Source: Albula goreensis
Lineage: Eukaryota > Chordata > Actinopteri > Albuliformes > Albulidae
NCBI GenBank assembly: GCA_022829145.1
Contig: CM040747.1
Coordinates: forward strand, 39,860,613-39,924,612
Direction of reading: 5' to 3'
Length of the DNA: 64,000 nt
Part shown: one piece after another, positions 25,406-35,867 of the stretch
How positions within the stretch are numbered: position 1 is the first letter of the stretch
Layout of the letters: each line of letters begins with the position of its first letter
Program-made: the position numbers and the translations under genes
Notes under the pieces: generated by a model
What the model was told of the DNA's origin: nothing
Databases searched by the model: none
Seen by the model: the letters and a program-made list of their open reading frames with translations, nothing else

Positions 25406-25761
25406 CACTCACTGCAACCAAGCCATCGCCCCACAGAATGCAGAGTGAAAAGAAGCAGCAGCTGACATCACATGTTTCAGAGGAGCGCTCATGCTTTTCT
25501 GTGCTCTCTGGAGTTAACAGAGATGGTAAAAGTGATCATCTAGGCTTACTGATGTAACTGGGTATTATGGGCTGGGGAAAAGTGGGGGCACATTGCTTCA
25601 CTGTATTAGATTACAGAGTGTGAGAGAGTTATAACTGAACCACTGAAGCTCAGTGTGCTGGAGCAGAACCCCTCAGTGTCCCGGGTCAGTGCCTCCCCCC
25701 TCAGCACCTGCAGTAGGTCCCAGCTGCAGCAGTGCAGTCTCTGTGCAGTCTGACCGAGGGA

Positions 25762-25789
25762 GGTTTTTGCACGGCTCTCTATCACTGTG
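25762..25789 (-). other. V1 recombination signal, 12-bp spacer
   Basis: On the minus strand: CACAGTG heptamer (25,783-25,789), 12-base spacer, and a nonamer GCAAAAACC (25,762-25,770). The nonamer differs at its first base from the ACAAAAACC of all the other V genes here. Confidence 0.9.
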
Positions 25790-26345
25790 TGAACACAACA
25801 CTACTGCTAATCCAATGTTCACTCTGACAGTAGTAATCTCCTGCATCTTCAGCCTGGACTCCACTGATGGTCAGAGTGAAGTCAGTCCCAGATCCACTGC
25901 CACTGAATCGATCAGGAATCCCTGAGTTACGTGATGTTGCATAGTAGATCAGGAGTTTAGGAGCTTCTCCAGGTTTCTGCTGATACCAGGCTAGGTAGTG
26001 CTTACCATTATAGAAATTAGCTGCAGGGCTTGTTCTACAGCTCAGGGTGACAGTATCTCCTATGAGAGCAGATTTACCAGCAGGAGACTGAGTCACAGTC
26101 ACCTGTCCTGTAGTCTCTGAAGAGAAGAAAAAGAAAACAACACACATTAGAAACAATACATGAATAACTATATTTTTATGAAGCTCATGAAAAATATATA
26201 TATACAAATACACATTTCTGAATAAATATACTGCATATTCACACATGTATTTGATTGTTTTATAAATCTCACCCTGAATGCAGAAAGCGAGTACCCAGAT
26301 GAAGACGGTGATAAAAGTCATTATTGCTGTGGGTTCTGTTGCCAT
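25790..26345 (-). CDS. Ig light chain V gene V1 (kappa-like), leader and V exon
   Basis: Encodes the antigen-binding V domain of a secreted or membrane immunoglobulin light chain. Leader exon 26,273-26,345 ([15 protein letters not shown]...CIQ, hydrophobic signal peptide) has a GTGAG donor; V exon 25,790-26,116 follows a TTCTCTTCAG acceptor. The split codon joins as [12 protein letters not shown]. Landmarks: Cys in [39 protein letters not shown], then DAGDYYC. CDR1 is long (NFYNGKHY). Germline CDR3 is [12 protein letters not shown]. The 12-bp spacer RSS and the [12 protein letters not shown] framework are kappa-like. The intron is also open in frame, so the unspliced sequence reads through. 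It appears functional. Confidence 0.92.
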
Positions 26346-26449
26346 GAAGGACAGCTCTCAGTCATCAAGTGTTAAACTCACAGGACTATAAACACTCCCA
26401 GAGCACTGAAGCATGTGCTGCCAATGCAAAGTGTCTTCTCTATGCAAAT
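26346..26449 (-). promoter_or_regulatory. V1 promoter with Ig octamer
   Basis: Reading towards the V gene: perfect octamer ATTTGCAT (26,442-26,449), a near-octamer (ATGCAAAG on the plus strand, 26,424-26,431) and an AT-rich TTTATAG TATA-like box near 26,390. B-cell octamer factors would bind here. The 104-bp arrangement is the same in V3, V4, V5, V6, V8 and V9. Confidence 0.85.
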
Positions 26450-27640
26450 GGTCTTCCTGGGTACAGCAGGCCCTTGTAGCCCAGCAGTGCTGTGGACTGG
26501 AGACGGTGGGCTGTGACAGAGTGAGAGTTCAAAAGCAGCACCAGGACAGCAGCAGAGGTGTCAGTCACTCTGGTTTGACATAGAGTCACAGTTCACTTCA
26601 CACATTAACATTTACAGAAATTACAATCATGACATTGCAGGTTGGTTTAGAAGACCCTGCTGCTTAAAAGGGAGAGCACTATGACTGCATCTGCACTGGC
26701 TGTATAAGTGAGGTGCAGATTCACTTCTGAGCTCATTTTTGGGGATCATTGTTGGCTTTTCCTAAGTGTAAGGAAAAAAAGGCACAATTACGATCTTCTT
26801 TGAAAAGACTTCTTTATTTACAGGAACGGCAGTTGTCAGAAATACGTGAAACACACTCTGGGTTCAGCGGAGTCCAAATTAACCCTAAACCCTCAGTGAA
26901 GCCTTCTTTATACAGATACATATCTTTGATCAGGATTAGACGATAATTAAATAAGCATCAATCATACCATCACTGGTCTAGTGAGGGTAGTTCATGTGGT
27001 TGGATACAGTAGGTGTGATAAGTGGATTATCTTCTGTAGCCAGAACAGCTCTCAATCACCCATCACCGGTTTCTTTAGAAGTATCAACTGCTGCAACGGC
27101 TAGCTGCGGCCAAAGTGTCAATTGGCGTGTGTGAGCAGAACTGTGGCTACAATAAGGCCATCTAGACAAATGAATACAGGTATTTGCATACCTTTGGTGG
27201 GATGATCTCTTCTGCTGCTCTGGGTATGCTGGTTGTAGGGATTTGGACCAGAATCTTACAGAAGTATCCTGTTAAATGTCTGGTTGTCTCCATGGATGAG
27301 ATCCAACATGTGAATCGCTGTTCCTCTTTCAGGATACAATTTTCCTTGTTTAGAATACACTGTCCTGATTCTGGCACTGTTTGTTTTGACACATCAACTA
27401 ATTTTGTGTGCTTGTCATTTTAGCGATAAAAGCACCTGCAAACCTGTCGCCGAGTATTTCACCTCTTTCAACGTGTGATCGAATGCTTTAGGAACATATG
27501 GAAATTTTCATACAGCACTGCATTTTACACTAGAATGTACTAACTAAATTAGAGTTGACTTTTTATTAAACATATGTGTCAACCAATCTCTATTGTGATT
27601 TAGTTACTATAAAATATATTTTTTCTTTTTTACAATCCAT
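26450..27640. other. Diverged V-J spacer of the relic cluster
   Basis: No gene. The sequence is alignable by eye to the spacer downstream of the V4 promoter (36.54-37.2 kb), for example CACTGTCCTGATT near 27,358 and AAAGCACCTGCAA near 27,429. At 27,571-27,577 CATATGT marks the empty site where copy A carries a MITE. Confidence 0.65.
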
Positions 27641-28570
27641 TATTTTTTGTGGTGCACTTATGTTCAGACAGTATTTGGTATGATATTCAAACTGACTCTG
27701 GTCTGAGAGGTTGTGATGTGAGATGGCTGCACTTTATAACACACATGGTTTGTGTCACTCTCCACTGTTTATTTCCAAATGTCAGCACTTCTGCTCTGGT
27801 CCCAGAACAGCAGGGCCAAAAAGACAGCAGCTGTCAGAGGAACAGATTATTCTGTAGTGTATTACATTTGTAAAATATAATAGATTTTGTTTATCAATCC
27901 TTGATGTTTCCATAAATGTGTCAGTGAGAATTAAAATCCGTTTCGGTATTTTCTTTGGGCTCAATTGTCAGTACACCGGCCTCTTAGCCGAGGTTTGTGT
28001 TTGTTTTTCCCTGTCCGTGTCTGCCACATGCTTTCGTTTTCAGTTTCCCTGTGTGTCAGCCCTGCCCCCTGCTCCCCCTGCTCTCATCACCTGACAAGAT
28101 TCACCTGCCTGCCTGCTCACCTGTGCCCCATTTCTCCTCATTATTCTGCCTACTTACACCCTGCCTCTTCCTGTGTTCTTTGCCAGTTTGCTCCAGTGCT
28201 TTCCCTGTCTTGTTCCTGCCTGTTTGTAATTCTCTGCCTGTTTGTTGACTTTACCTTGTTGCCCATTGTTTTTGATTGTTTGCCTCTGGCCTCTGTCTTC
28301 TGGCTTTGACCCTGCCTGCTCTCCGACTATGATTCTGGTTTTGTGATTTGTACTTAAGAAGTAATCACCCTTTTTGAACCTGTCCTGGTTTCATCTGTAC
28401 TTGAGTCCTTGCCTGATTTGTGACACTGATATTGAAAAAAGAAACATATACATACAAACTAACCCGATATTGACCAGTGAGTAAGGTATTATATCAATAA
28501 GCAAAGCTGTGAGTGGAATATAAAATAAACTCAGTGCTGTATAACCTGAGGAGACACAATCCCCATGACA
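27641..28570 (+). pseudogene. Relic of the pre-J region, J and C segments lost
   Basis: Matches the stretch just 5' of the J segments in the intact clusters (38.6-38.95 kb): GGTTGTGATGTGAGATGGCT near 27,709, GAATTAAAAT near 27,929, TATTTTCTTTGGGC near 27,948, and ACTCAGTGCTGTATAACCTG near 28,528. The similarity ends at about 28,570, before J1, so no J or C remains. A 460-bp element interrupts it at 27,966-28,425. Confidence 0.7.
27966..28425. mobile_element. Candidate solo LTR inserted in the relic pre-J region
   Basis: The ancestral sequence GGGC-CTGATATTG (intact at about 38,785) is interrupted here by 460 bp beginning TGTCA and ending TGACA, i.e. TG...CA with a 5-bp inverted end as in LTRs. 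The flanks TCAAT and CTGAT could be a worn 5-bp target duplication. The body is pyrimidine-rich with repeated CTGCC motifs, and no coding region is present. The insertion is certain from comparison; the LTR class is inferred. Confidence 0.55.
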
Positions 28571-28866
28571 CAAGGCAGAAGTGATAAGAGGATTATAAAG
28601 TTAACACACTAATGATAGTTATATTTTATCACATTTTCTCATTCATAGGGCAGCTCTATAGGGCACTTCATCATGTTTTCTCATGCATAGGGGCACCCAA
28701 AGGGCACTTCTGTGGCATTTATTAAGCAAAAGGGCACCAGAGAGGGCAATTGCCCCCTGTGTTGAATTGGAAATAACTATCATTCTCTCTCAAGGCTCAG
28801 ATACCGTGACTAAAATTCAGTCTCAGTGTATTTGTGTGTTAGATGTTTATTTGATGTATGAGAGTT

Positions 28867-29003
28867 CTGCTTATACCAGGCCATATAGTGATCACCATCA
28901 GTGTACACTGCAGGGCTGGTTTTACAGCTCAGGGTGACAGTGTCTCCTATGAGAGCAGATTTACCAGCAGGAGTCTGAGTCACAGTCACCTGTCCTGTGC
29001 ATT
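28867..29003 (-). pseudogene. Ig light chain V fragment V2
   Basis: Only the first ~137 bp of a V exon remain: acceptor (CTCTTCAG), [19 protein letters not shown], the first Cys ([11 protein letters not shown]), a short CDR1 and the FR2 start WYK. Everything from FR2 on, including the second Cys and the RSS, is gone. No leader exon or octamer was found at higher coordinates, where LINE-derived sequence begins. It cannot rearrange. Confidence 0.85.
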
Positions 29004-29124
29004 CTGAAGAGTAGAATAAAAAAATACTTATTTATGTAATCCATAGGCACATAAGAAGGTCACAACATTGTGCAGTTATCTAGTACAAGTTTTGTACTTC
29101 AATTCCATTAAAATTTATGTCAGC

Positions 29125-30300
29125 ATAACTATTTGAATACTTGGAGGAATATGATGTGGAATGTAATGAATATGGAATTCTTGGTAATGAAGGTAAAACA
29201 AAGTTTACGGCCATTTTGAGATCTGATGAAGGGAGGCAGCGTATTCAGCTTGGTTCATTTATGGTGAGGCGTTGTAACAGTTATACATATCTTGGAGCTA
29301 TCTTCACTGCTGGTTGAAATTCCTGAACCTCACTCTACATGTAAAAGAGAAAGCAAAGCATTTAAACAAATTAATCATCTTCTTATCAACCAACTATAAC
29401 GCCCCATTTTGAGTTAAAGGTATTTGAGGCTGCTTTCTCATCTGCTGTCTTGTATGGGTGTGAGACTTGGTTAAAAGTGCCCTTAAAACCTGTTTAAACT
29501 CTCTATATGACTGGAGTGAAATCCCGACTTGGGGTGAGGTCTACGACACTGAACCAAACCTGCCTCATGAAGGCAGGACTTCCTACAGTGCAGACTTTAG
29601 TGAGAGAAAAGCCAGCCAGGTTTTTGACCAAGGTGAAGGAGCGTCATGGCATGCTTGATGACCCCTTATGGCATGTGCTTGAAATAACTAGAAAAGAGAA
29701 CCAAGTTATGAACTCACATTTATCTGAGATAATGGAGAAACAAGATCCTATTGAGAGTGACCATATGGAGATGATTAAGAAACTGCAATCTAAAGAGGGA
29801 ACAAGATACAAGACCTACCAAGCCATCAACCCAGATATATCCGTCCACCCACTTTACCCAAGCCATACTGTGGTATATTGAAGACCACTTGAGAATAAGC
29901 TTCACACGGTTCCGGCTGTCCTCTCACTGACTGCGGGTGGAAATGGGAAGGTGGAGCCGTACACCACCTGAACAACACGTGTGTTGCTGCAAGACTGGCA
30001 TGCAGAATGAAGAACATATACTGGTGTGCCCTCGCACACAGGATATCTGTGTGAAATATGGGCATGACTCCACTGAACTGAGCTCACTCTTTGTGGACAC
30101 TGATAACAGAACTTTAGTGATGTTACATGCTTGCCTTGAGTTATTGGAGCACCAGCAGTATTCTATGGACTGAGTGATGGGACTTTGTGCTGCTGGTTTC
30201 AGTACCTTTTTTAACTTATGGGCTCATTTTATATATGATTTTTTATTGTTTGGACCCAAATGTTTTATCACTTTGTGTCAATAAAATGACTAACTAACTA
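29125..30300 (+). mobile_element. Degenerate LINE 3' fragment
   Basis: Plus-strand pieces of an RT C-terminal region: YTYLGAIFTA near 29,285, SAVLYGCETW near 29,445-29,475, then at 29,900-30,170 a zinc-binding tail (GRWSRTPPEQHVCCCKTGMQ, EEHILVCP). The frame shifts several times. The 3' end has TCAATAAAATGACTAACTAA near 30,280, typical of a short-repeat LINE tail. The clade was not assigned. It separates V2 from V3. Confidence 0.6.
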
Positions 30301-30754
30301 GCCTTAATGGTTAATTTATTCATGTAAAAGTGTTTTTATTAATAACAGCAAGGTTATTAATAATAACATTAAAAATAGGTTATTATAATAACAGCTTCCA
30401 ATATTCTATTACACATGTATCTTTAATTTCAGTCTTCCTCTTTCCTCTCAAATATAAGGGTGAAACATCCTCCCTTACCTCTATGGACCAGCCTCCTCTG
30501 ATATAAATGTACTTATTTAAAAAAAAAAAAAAAAAGAAGGTATTTTATATAACCATAATTGTTCATCCATGGGGCTTTTGGATGTACAGACATGAAAATT
30601 CTCAAACATTGTATTAGGTGTGAGAGCTTCTGGAAGTGATAACTGAACCACTGGAGCAGAACCCCACAGTGTCCTGGGTCAGTGCCTCCCCCCTCAGCAC
30701 CTGCAGTTGGTCCCAGCTGCAGCAGTGCAGTCTCTGTGCAGTCTGACTGAGGGA

Positions 30755-30782
30755 GGTTTTTGTACGGCTCACTATCACTGTG
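30755..30782 (-). other. V3 recombination signal, 12-bp spacer
   Basis: CACAGTG heptamer (30,776-30,782), 12-base spacer and ACAAAAACC nonamer (30,755-30,763), all consensus. Confidence 0.92.
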
Positions 30783-31296
30783 TGAACACACCACTACTGT
30801 GGTAACTCTGACAGTAGTAATCTCCTGCATCTTCAGCCTGGACTCCACTGATGGTCAGAGTGAAGTCAGTCCCAGATCCACTGCCACTGCATCGATCAGG
30901 AATCCCTGAGCTACGTCGATTTGCATAGTAGATCAGGAGTTTAGGAGCTTCTCCAGGTTTCTGCTGATACCAGTGCATGTAATGATAACCACTGTAGAAG
31001 GTAACAGCAGGGCTGGTTCTACAGCTCAGGGTGACAGTGTCTCCTATGGAGGCAGATTTACTAGCAGGAGTCTGAGTCACAGTCACCTGTCCTGTGCATT
31101 CTGAAGAGAAGGAAAAAAAAACCTCATAAGTCCTATATTTAGCAATATGTATTATTTCATAAATTTATATAACTTTTTAATTGACAATTATAATATGTGT
31201 TTGTGAATGCTTCCAGCTCTTACCTTGAATGCAGAAAGCGAGTGCCCAGATGAAGATGGTGATAAAAGTCATTGTTGCTGTGGGTTCTGTTGCCAT
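30783..31296 (-). CDS. Ig light chain V gene V3 (kappa-like)
   Basis: Leader exon 31,224-31,296 with a GTAAG donor (the other V leaders use GTGAG); V exon 30,783-31,100. The V domain has both canonical Cys, a long CDR1 ([12 protein letters not shown]) and a short germline CDR3 end (QSYHSSGVF). FR1 reads ASKSASIGD where the others read [11 protein letters not shown]3 reads IPDRCSGSG instead of IPDRFSGSG: an extra Cys at a core Phe position, which may disturb folding or pairing. The open frame, octamer and RSS are intact, so it is rearrangeable, but protein function is uncertain. Confidence 0.85.
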
Positions 31297-31400
31297 GAAG
31301 GACAGCTCTCAGTCATCAAGTGTTAAACTCACAGGACTATAAACACTCCCAGAGCACTGAAGCATGTGCTGCCAATGCAAAGTGTCTTCTCTATGCAAAT
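31297..31400 (-). promoter_or_regulatory. V3 promoter with Ig octamer
   Basis: Same 104-bp layout as V1; perfect octamer at 31,393-31,400. Homology with the other V upstream regions breaks off soon after (about 31,435). Confidence 0.85.
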
Positions 31401-31517
31401 GGTCTTCCTGGGTACAGCAGGCACTTGTAGCCCAGCCACTGTCTCTCTGATGCCAAATGGAGATTTTTCCTTTCAGAGTGTTCCAGAATAATCCATCTTA
31501 AGTGATTTTAAAGTGAT

Positions 31518-31985
31518 TTGCCCATTGTGTTTGACCACCTCCTCCCATTGGCCCATTGTGTTTGACCACCCCTCCCATTGGCCCACTGTGTGTGACCACC
31601 TACTGCCATTGGCCCATTGTGTTTGACCACCTCCTCCCATTGGCCCATTGTGTGTGACCACCTACTGCCATTGGCACGCTGTGTGTGACCACCTACTGCC
31701 ATTGGCACGCTGACTGTGACCACCTACTGCCATTGCCTGTTGTGTGTGAACACATCCTCCCAATGTTTTGTTGTTTGTGACTACCTCCTCCCATTGGCCT
31801 GTTTTGTTTGTCCACCTTCTCCCATTGGCCTATTGTGTTTGACCACCTCCTCCCATTGGCCCACTATGTGTAACCACCTTCTCCCATTGGTTTAGTGTGT
31901 GTGACCACCACCTCCCATTGGCCCATTGTGTGTGACCACCTCCTCCCATTGGCCCATTGTGTGTGACCACTTCCTCCCATTGGCC
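31518..31985. repeat. ~31-bp minisatellite
   Basis: About 15 imperfect copies of a unit like CCATTGGCCCATTGTGTGTG followed by ACCACCTCCTC. Copies vary at several positions (TACTGCC, TTCTCCC), so the array is older than the 36- and 42-bp arrays. Confidence 0.85.
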
Positions 31986-32819
31986 CTGTGGTGGCTCATC
32001 CTGACAAACGTGAATATCTCAATGATGCCACAGGCAAGTGTTTCCACTCAAAGAGACCCAGAATCTTTCTAACAGAGTCAACATTTCAAATCTCACAGGA
32101 TGAAATATTACATGAATATGTGTGGACATATCTCTTTGATCTTACTTTTGAATTCTACATCATTTCAAGAAAGGATACTCTTATGAAGTAGAATTTTTCT
32201 TGTAAAGATGTTTACTTTATGGAATGGCAATGTATTTTTATTGATTTCATTTCATTAATCCAAAAAGAACAACTTTTAGGTTTAACTGCATATTTGTGTA
32301 ATAGTAAGAGCATGTATGCCTGGGTCTACTGAATCCAGTGAGGTGCAAACATTGGATATACTATGCAGGTACAATAGACTAAGTTTTCAAATGAAAGGAG
32401 TCCAAATAAAACTACATTTAGAGTTTCAGAAGAAACTTTGAGTTTGCATGTGATTGCACTGTCCACTGTGTAATGAGATGTGTATTTATGCATTGTCATG
32501 TGTGGTGCTGTATGATAAGGTGTAAAACAGGTCCACCCCACAGAAAGACAAATATGATAGACCATGATGACCATTCACTTCAAGGTAAAAGTGACCAGTG
32601 CATAAGTGTGGTCATGGTTCATTTAGTTGGCAAGCTACAGCATGGGTAAGTCGCATAAATCAAGTAAGGGTTTACTGGATGATAATGATGATGATCATGA
32701 AAATTATTATTATTATTTTATTTTATTTTATTTTATTTTATTTTTTATTATTATCATTGCTGTTGGTAATAGTACTGGTATTTGTTTATAAAGGATACAT
32801 GTTTATTGTTATATAACTA

Positions 32820-32864
<45 letters not shown>

Positions 32865-33010
32865 TATTATTATTACTATTATATCATCATCAGTCTGAAT
32901 GTATAATTATCCACTGTGCATAACTGTAGGAGTAATATTACTGGTCAAGCTTGTTGAGCTTCACCATACCTTTATTAATATTTTGTCATTCTGCTACCAG
33001 TAGTAACTTA
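31986..33010. other. Intergenic DNA with TTATT and TTA simple repeats
   Basis: No gene recognised. A TTTTA tract lies at about 32,713-32,745 and a TTA tract at about 32,825-32,865. A stretch near 32,300-32,380 resembles 53,705-53,790, so it belongs to duplicated V-flanking DNA. Confidence 0.5.
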
Positions 33011-33670
33011 AGAATACCAAAGCTAACATAGCAAAACCAGAGCATCCACATAAGAAAACCTCAGTAACCACCTATCTTGCCATAGAAACTGCCTAGCAAT
33101 ATAGAACCACACAGGACACCATTGCAAAGGTGCTTCTTGGCGGTTGCTATTGTGTGTTTGGGTGGTTGCTAGGGTGTTGCTAGGAGGTTGCTATGGTGTT
33201 TCACGTGGTTTTTAAGGTGTTGCTAGGCAACAACTTTGAACACCTAAGAAACCACCTAGCAACACCCTTGCACCTACCAAAAACACCATAGCAACCATCT
33301 AGGAACACCTTCGCAACCACTTAGAATACCATAGCTAGCATCTAGCAACACCATAGCAACTACCTAGAACACCATAGTAATGCCATAACAACCACATAGC
33401 AACACATTAGTAACCACCTATCATGCCATAGCAACTGCTTAGCACCATCATAGCAACCATTTAGAATGCCATAGCAAATGTTTTTCTAGGCAGTTGCTAT
33501 GGTGTTTTAGGTGGTTGCTAGGGTGTTGCTAGGAGGTTGCTATGATGTTCTAAGTGGTTTTTAGGGTGTTGCTAGCAACAACTTTGAACATCATTGAGAC
33601 CACCTCGCAACACCCTAGCAGCCCCCTAAAACAGCATAACAACCATCAAGAAACACCTTGTGTTTCTTCC
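33010..33670. repeat. Alternating inverted repeats of a TTGCTATGGTGTT motif
   Basis: Many copies of a ~20-30 bp motif (GGTTGCTAGGGTGTTGCTAG and complement CTAGCAACACC) in alternating blocks: minus-type 33,010-33,130, plus-type 33,135-33,235, minus 33,240-33,475, plus 33,480-33,580, minus to 33,665. The blocks can fold back on one another. Confidence 0.75.
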
Positions 33671-34400
33671 CCCATGTGAAGGCGCAGGACAGGGGTGTTG
33701 GGATTTAAGCCCAAGTACTGCCCTCTAAATGTAGCCTGTAAGAGGACAATATTGTAAATTGCGTGTTTAATTCTTTTTAAGTGTTCATTGTAATATAGTT
33801 CTTATGCCTATTTACTCATGTATTTATACACATATTTGAACAAATTTGTGTTCAAAGGTTACAGTATATAAACAGGTATTTATAATGTATTTAATGTATT
33901 TATTCATTTATAATTAACTTATTAAATTCATTCATCTCTCATGTAAAATCTGAATGTACTAAATATCTGTGATTAAAATATCATTTGTTTTTCACTTACA
34001 ATGTCATTCGTTATTAATTTTAATGTACATTTTACCATATTACGTGAGCTGAACATTTTACCTTATTACCAGAGGTAAACTGTTAGGCTGATGAAAAGTA
34101 GCCCAACGGGTGTAATACTTTAAAAAAATTATTTTAAAAAAGTTACATGTGATTCATATTCCAGTATCATGGCAAACACATTTTTTCTGGTGTTTGCCCA
34201 TCATCTCCTCCTCCTCCTCCTGCTCCTCCTCCTCCTCTGTGCCTCATTATGTGCACAAACATCATGAAGGTGAGACATTTTTGATGTGTTGAGTGCTCTC
34301 GTTCACTTGGGAAAAATACCAGGAATAAATAGTGATGTCTGTCGGCAATGATCCTAAGCCAACAAGATTAGGTCACTACAAGTGAAACTATGGCTGAGTG
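33671..34400. other. Intergenic, nothing recognised
   Basis: AT-rich with one short (CTC)n tract near 34,206. No coding or RNA gene seen. Confidence 0.4.
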
Positions 34401-34402
34401 GG

Positions 34403-34543
34403 GGAGCTAGGGATGGAAGGAGAGAGGTGAGTCTTCAGTCTGTGCTTGAAGGTTGAAGTCCAGACGAGCAGCAGCGTTCTGGATGAGCTGCAAGGGTCTG
34501 ATGGAAGATGCTGGAAGGCCAGCAAGGAGGGAGCTGCAGTAGT
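34403..34543 (-). mobile_element. Short L2 LINE remnant
   Basis: On the minus strand this matches two pieces of the L2-type ORF at 58-61.4 kb: the C-terminal LKTHLF region (34,403-34,455) and the LLAGLPASS...QLIQN region (34,470-34,543). They are joined by an internal deletion of about 0.3 kb. Confidence 0.7.
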
Positions 34544-35735
34544 CTATGAGAACTACAAAGAGGAATTAATAATAACTCCCATAAAATTTGATGTCCCTTT
34601 ATCAACTTGTGTTGGCTTTGTAAAAATGCATGTTATAACATATGAGTTAAGTAATATTTCATCATAAAATTATATAATGTATGCAAATAAGCAATGAAAA
34701 TAAAATTTAAGATTATGTTACTTCCTTCTATATTAGTTCAAGAGATTTTTACATTTTATTCATGTGTATGTCAATGTCAAATGTTCTTTCAAAAATGGCT
34801 TCATTTGGCCTAGAAATTAAATCATATACAGTACTGCGCCATCGTAAAGACCACTGTGCTGGAATGTGTTTTAACATCATAGAGGAGGCCTGTGTAAGAC
34901 GGTTGTTAGTGCTCTTATAAAACTCTTGCTTGTTCAGCACTGTAAACTCTTTCTGTCATTTAAAACAATATCAGTCTGGGCAACATACTGATAAATAACT
35001 AGACAGGACAGCAATGATTTTGTACTGTACTTAGACTTGATGATTTTCCACACCACAAGGGGGAGCCATCCTACTGTGATATAAGAGGGGTTAAATGGTC
35101 TCTATTTGAGAAGAAGCACAGAGACACCATAATAATGATTATGAAACACCTCTGTAGAACACACATCAGTCCAATGGAGGGGCCGATAGTGCCTCACTTT
35201 CACACTGTATTCAACACAAGGGACTGAGGTGGCACCCAAGTGACCGTAGTATTGTTGAGGATAATACAGTAACAGCTGTAAGGGTGAGGAAGAGTCAGCT
35301 CAGGTGTGAAGCTGTTGATGGAAACAGCACCGCTGTCCAATCCAGTTCAACACTACAGATCCTGACTAGTTCAGTCTCTCTGACAGATTTAAGCTATGGT
35401 TCTAAATTATACCTTAATTCATGTCCATACTTTCTGTCATTGAAAATGTAAAAGAAGTTTCCTCTTATGGAAACATACCCAAAAAATCACATTTGATATG
35501 ATAGTATTAATTGTGATTGGGAGTAATTGTGTTAAGTTCATGTTCAAGCTTTTATTGAGAGTGAATGCAGAAAACTGCTTCATGCATGTAATCCAGTTGC
35601 TCATTTTCTGTGCTGTGTTTGACTTATTTTTAAAAAAGGTGTTTCATATAACCATAATTATTCATCCACTGGGCTTTGATACTGTTGGATGTTTAGACAT
35701 GATAAGTTATAACTGAACCACTGAAGCTCAGTGTG
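34544..35735. other. Intergenic, nothing recognised
   Basis: No gene; a few short open frames without domain or splice context. It leads into the conserved block 3' of V4. Confidence 0.4.
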
Positions 35736-35839
35736 CTGGAGCAGAACCCCTCAGTGTCCCGGGTCAGTGCCTCCCCCCTCAGCACCTGCAGTAGGTCCCA
35801 GCTGCAGCAGTGCAGTCTCTGTGCAGTCTGACTGAGGGA
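35735..35839 (-). promoter_or_regulatory. Conserved block next to the V RSS, with E-boxes
   Basis: A ~100-bp sequence adjoining the RSS nonamer, highly conserved beside V1, V3, V4, V5, V6, V8 and V9 (partly in V5 and V6). It contains E-box motifs CACCTG (35,783-35,788) and CAGCTG (35,799-35,804) within 25 bases of each other. E-proteins bind such sites in B-cell loci. Conservation could simply reflect recent duplication. Confidence 0.4.
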
Positions 35840-35867
35840 GGTTTTTGTACGGCTCTCTATCACTGTG
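35840..35867 (-). other. V4 recombination signal, 12-bp spacer
   Basis: CACAGTG heptamer (35,861-35,867), 12-base spacer, ACAAAAACC nonamer (35,840-35,848). Confidence 0.92.

Noticed and set aside
27965-28309. Cys/Pro/Ser-rich 114-codon frame
   Set aside because: Lies in the pyrimidine-rich LTR-like insertion; composition explains the open frame.
31473-31723. Frames with TQWANG-type repeats
   Set aside because: Products of the 31-bp minisatellite.
33010-33670. Repeat blocks considered as a CRISPR array
   Set aside because: Repeats alternate in orientation, have no unique spacers, and the DNA is vertebrate.
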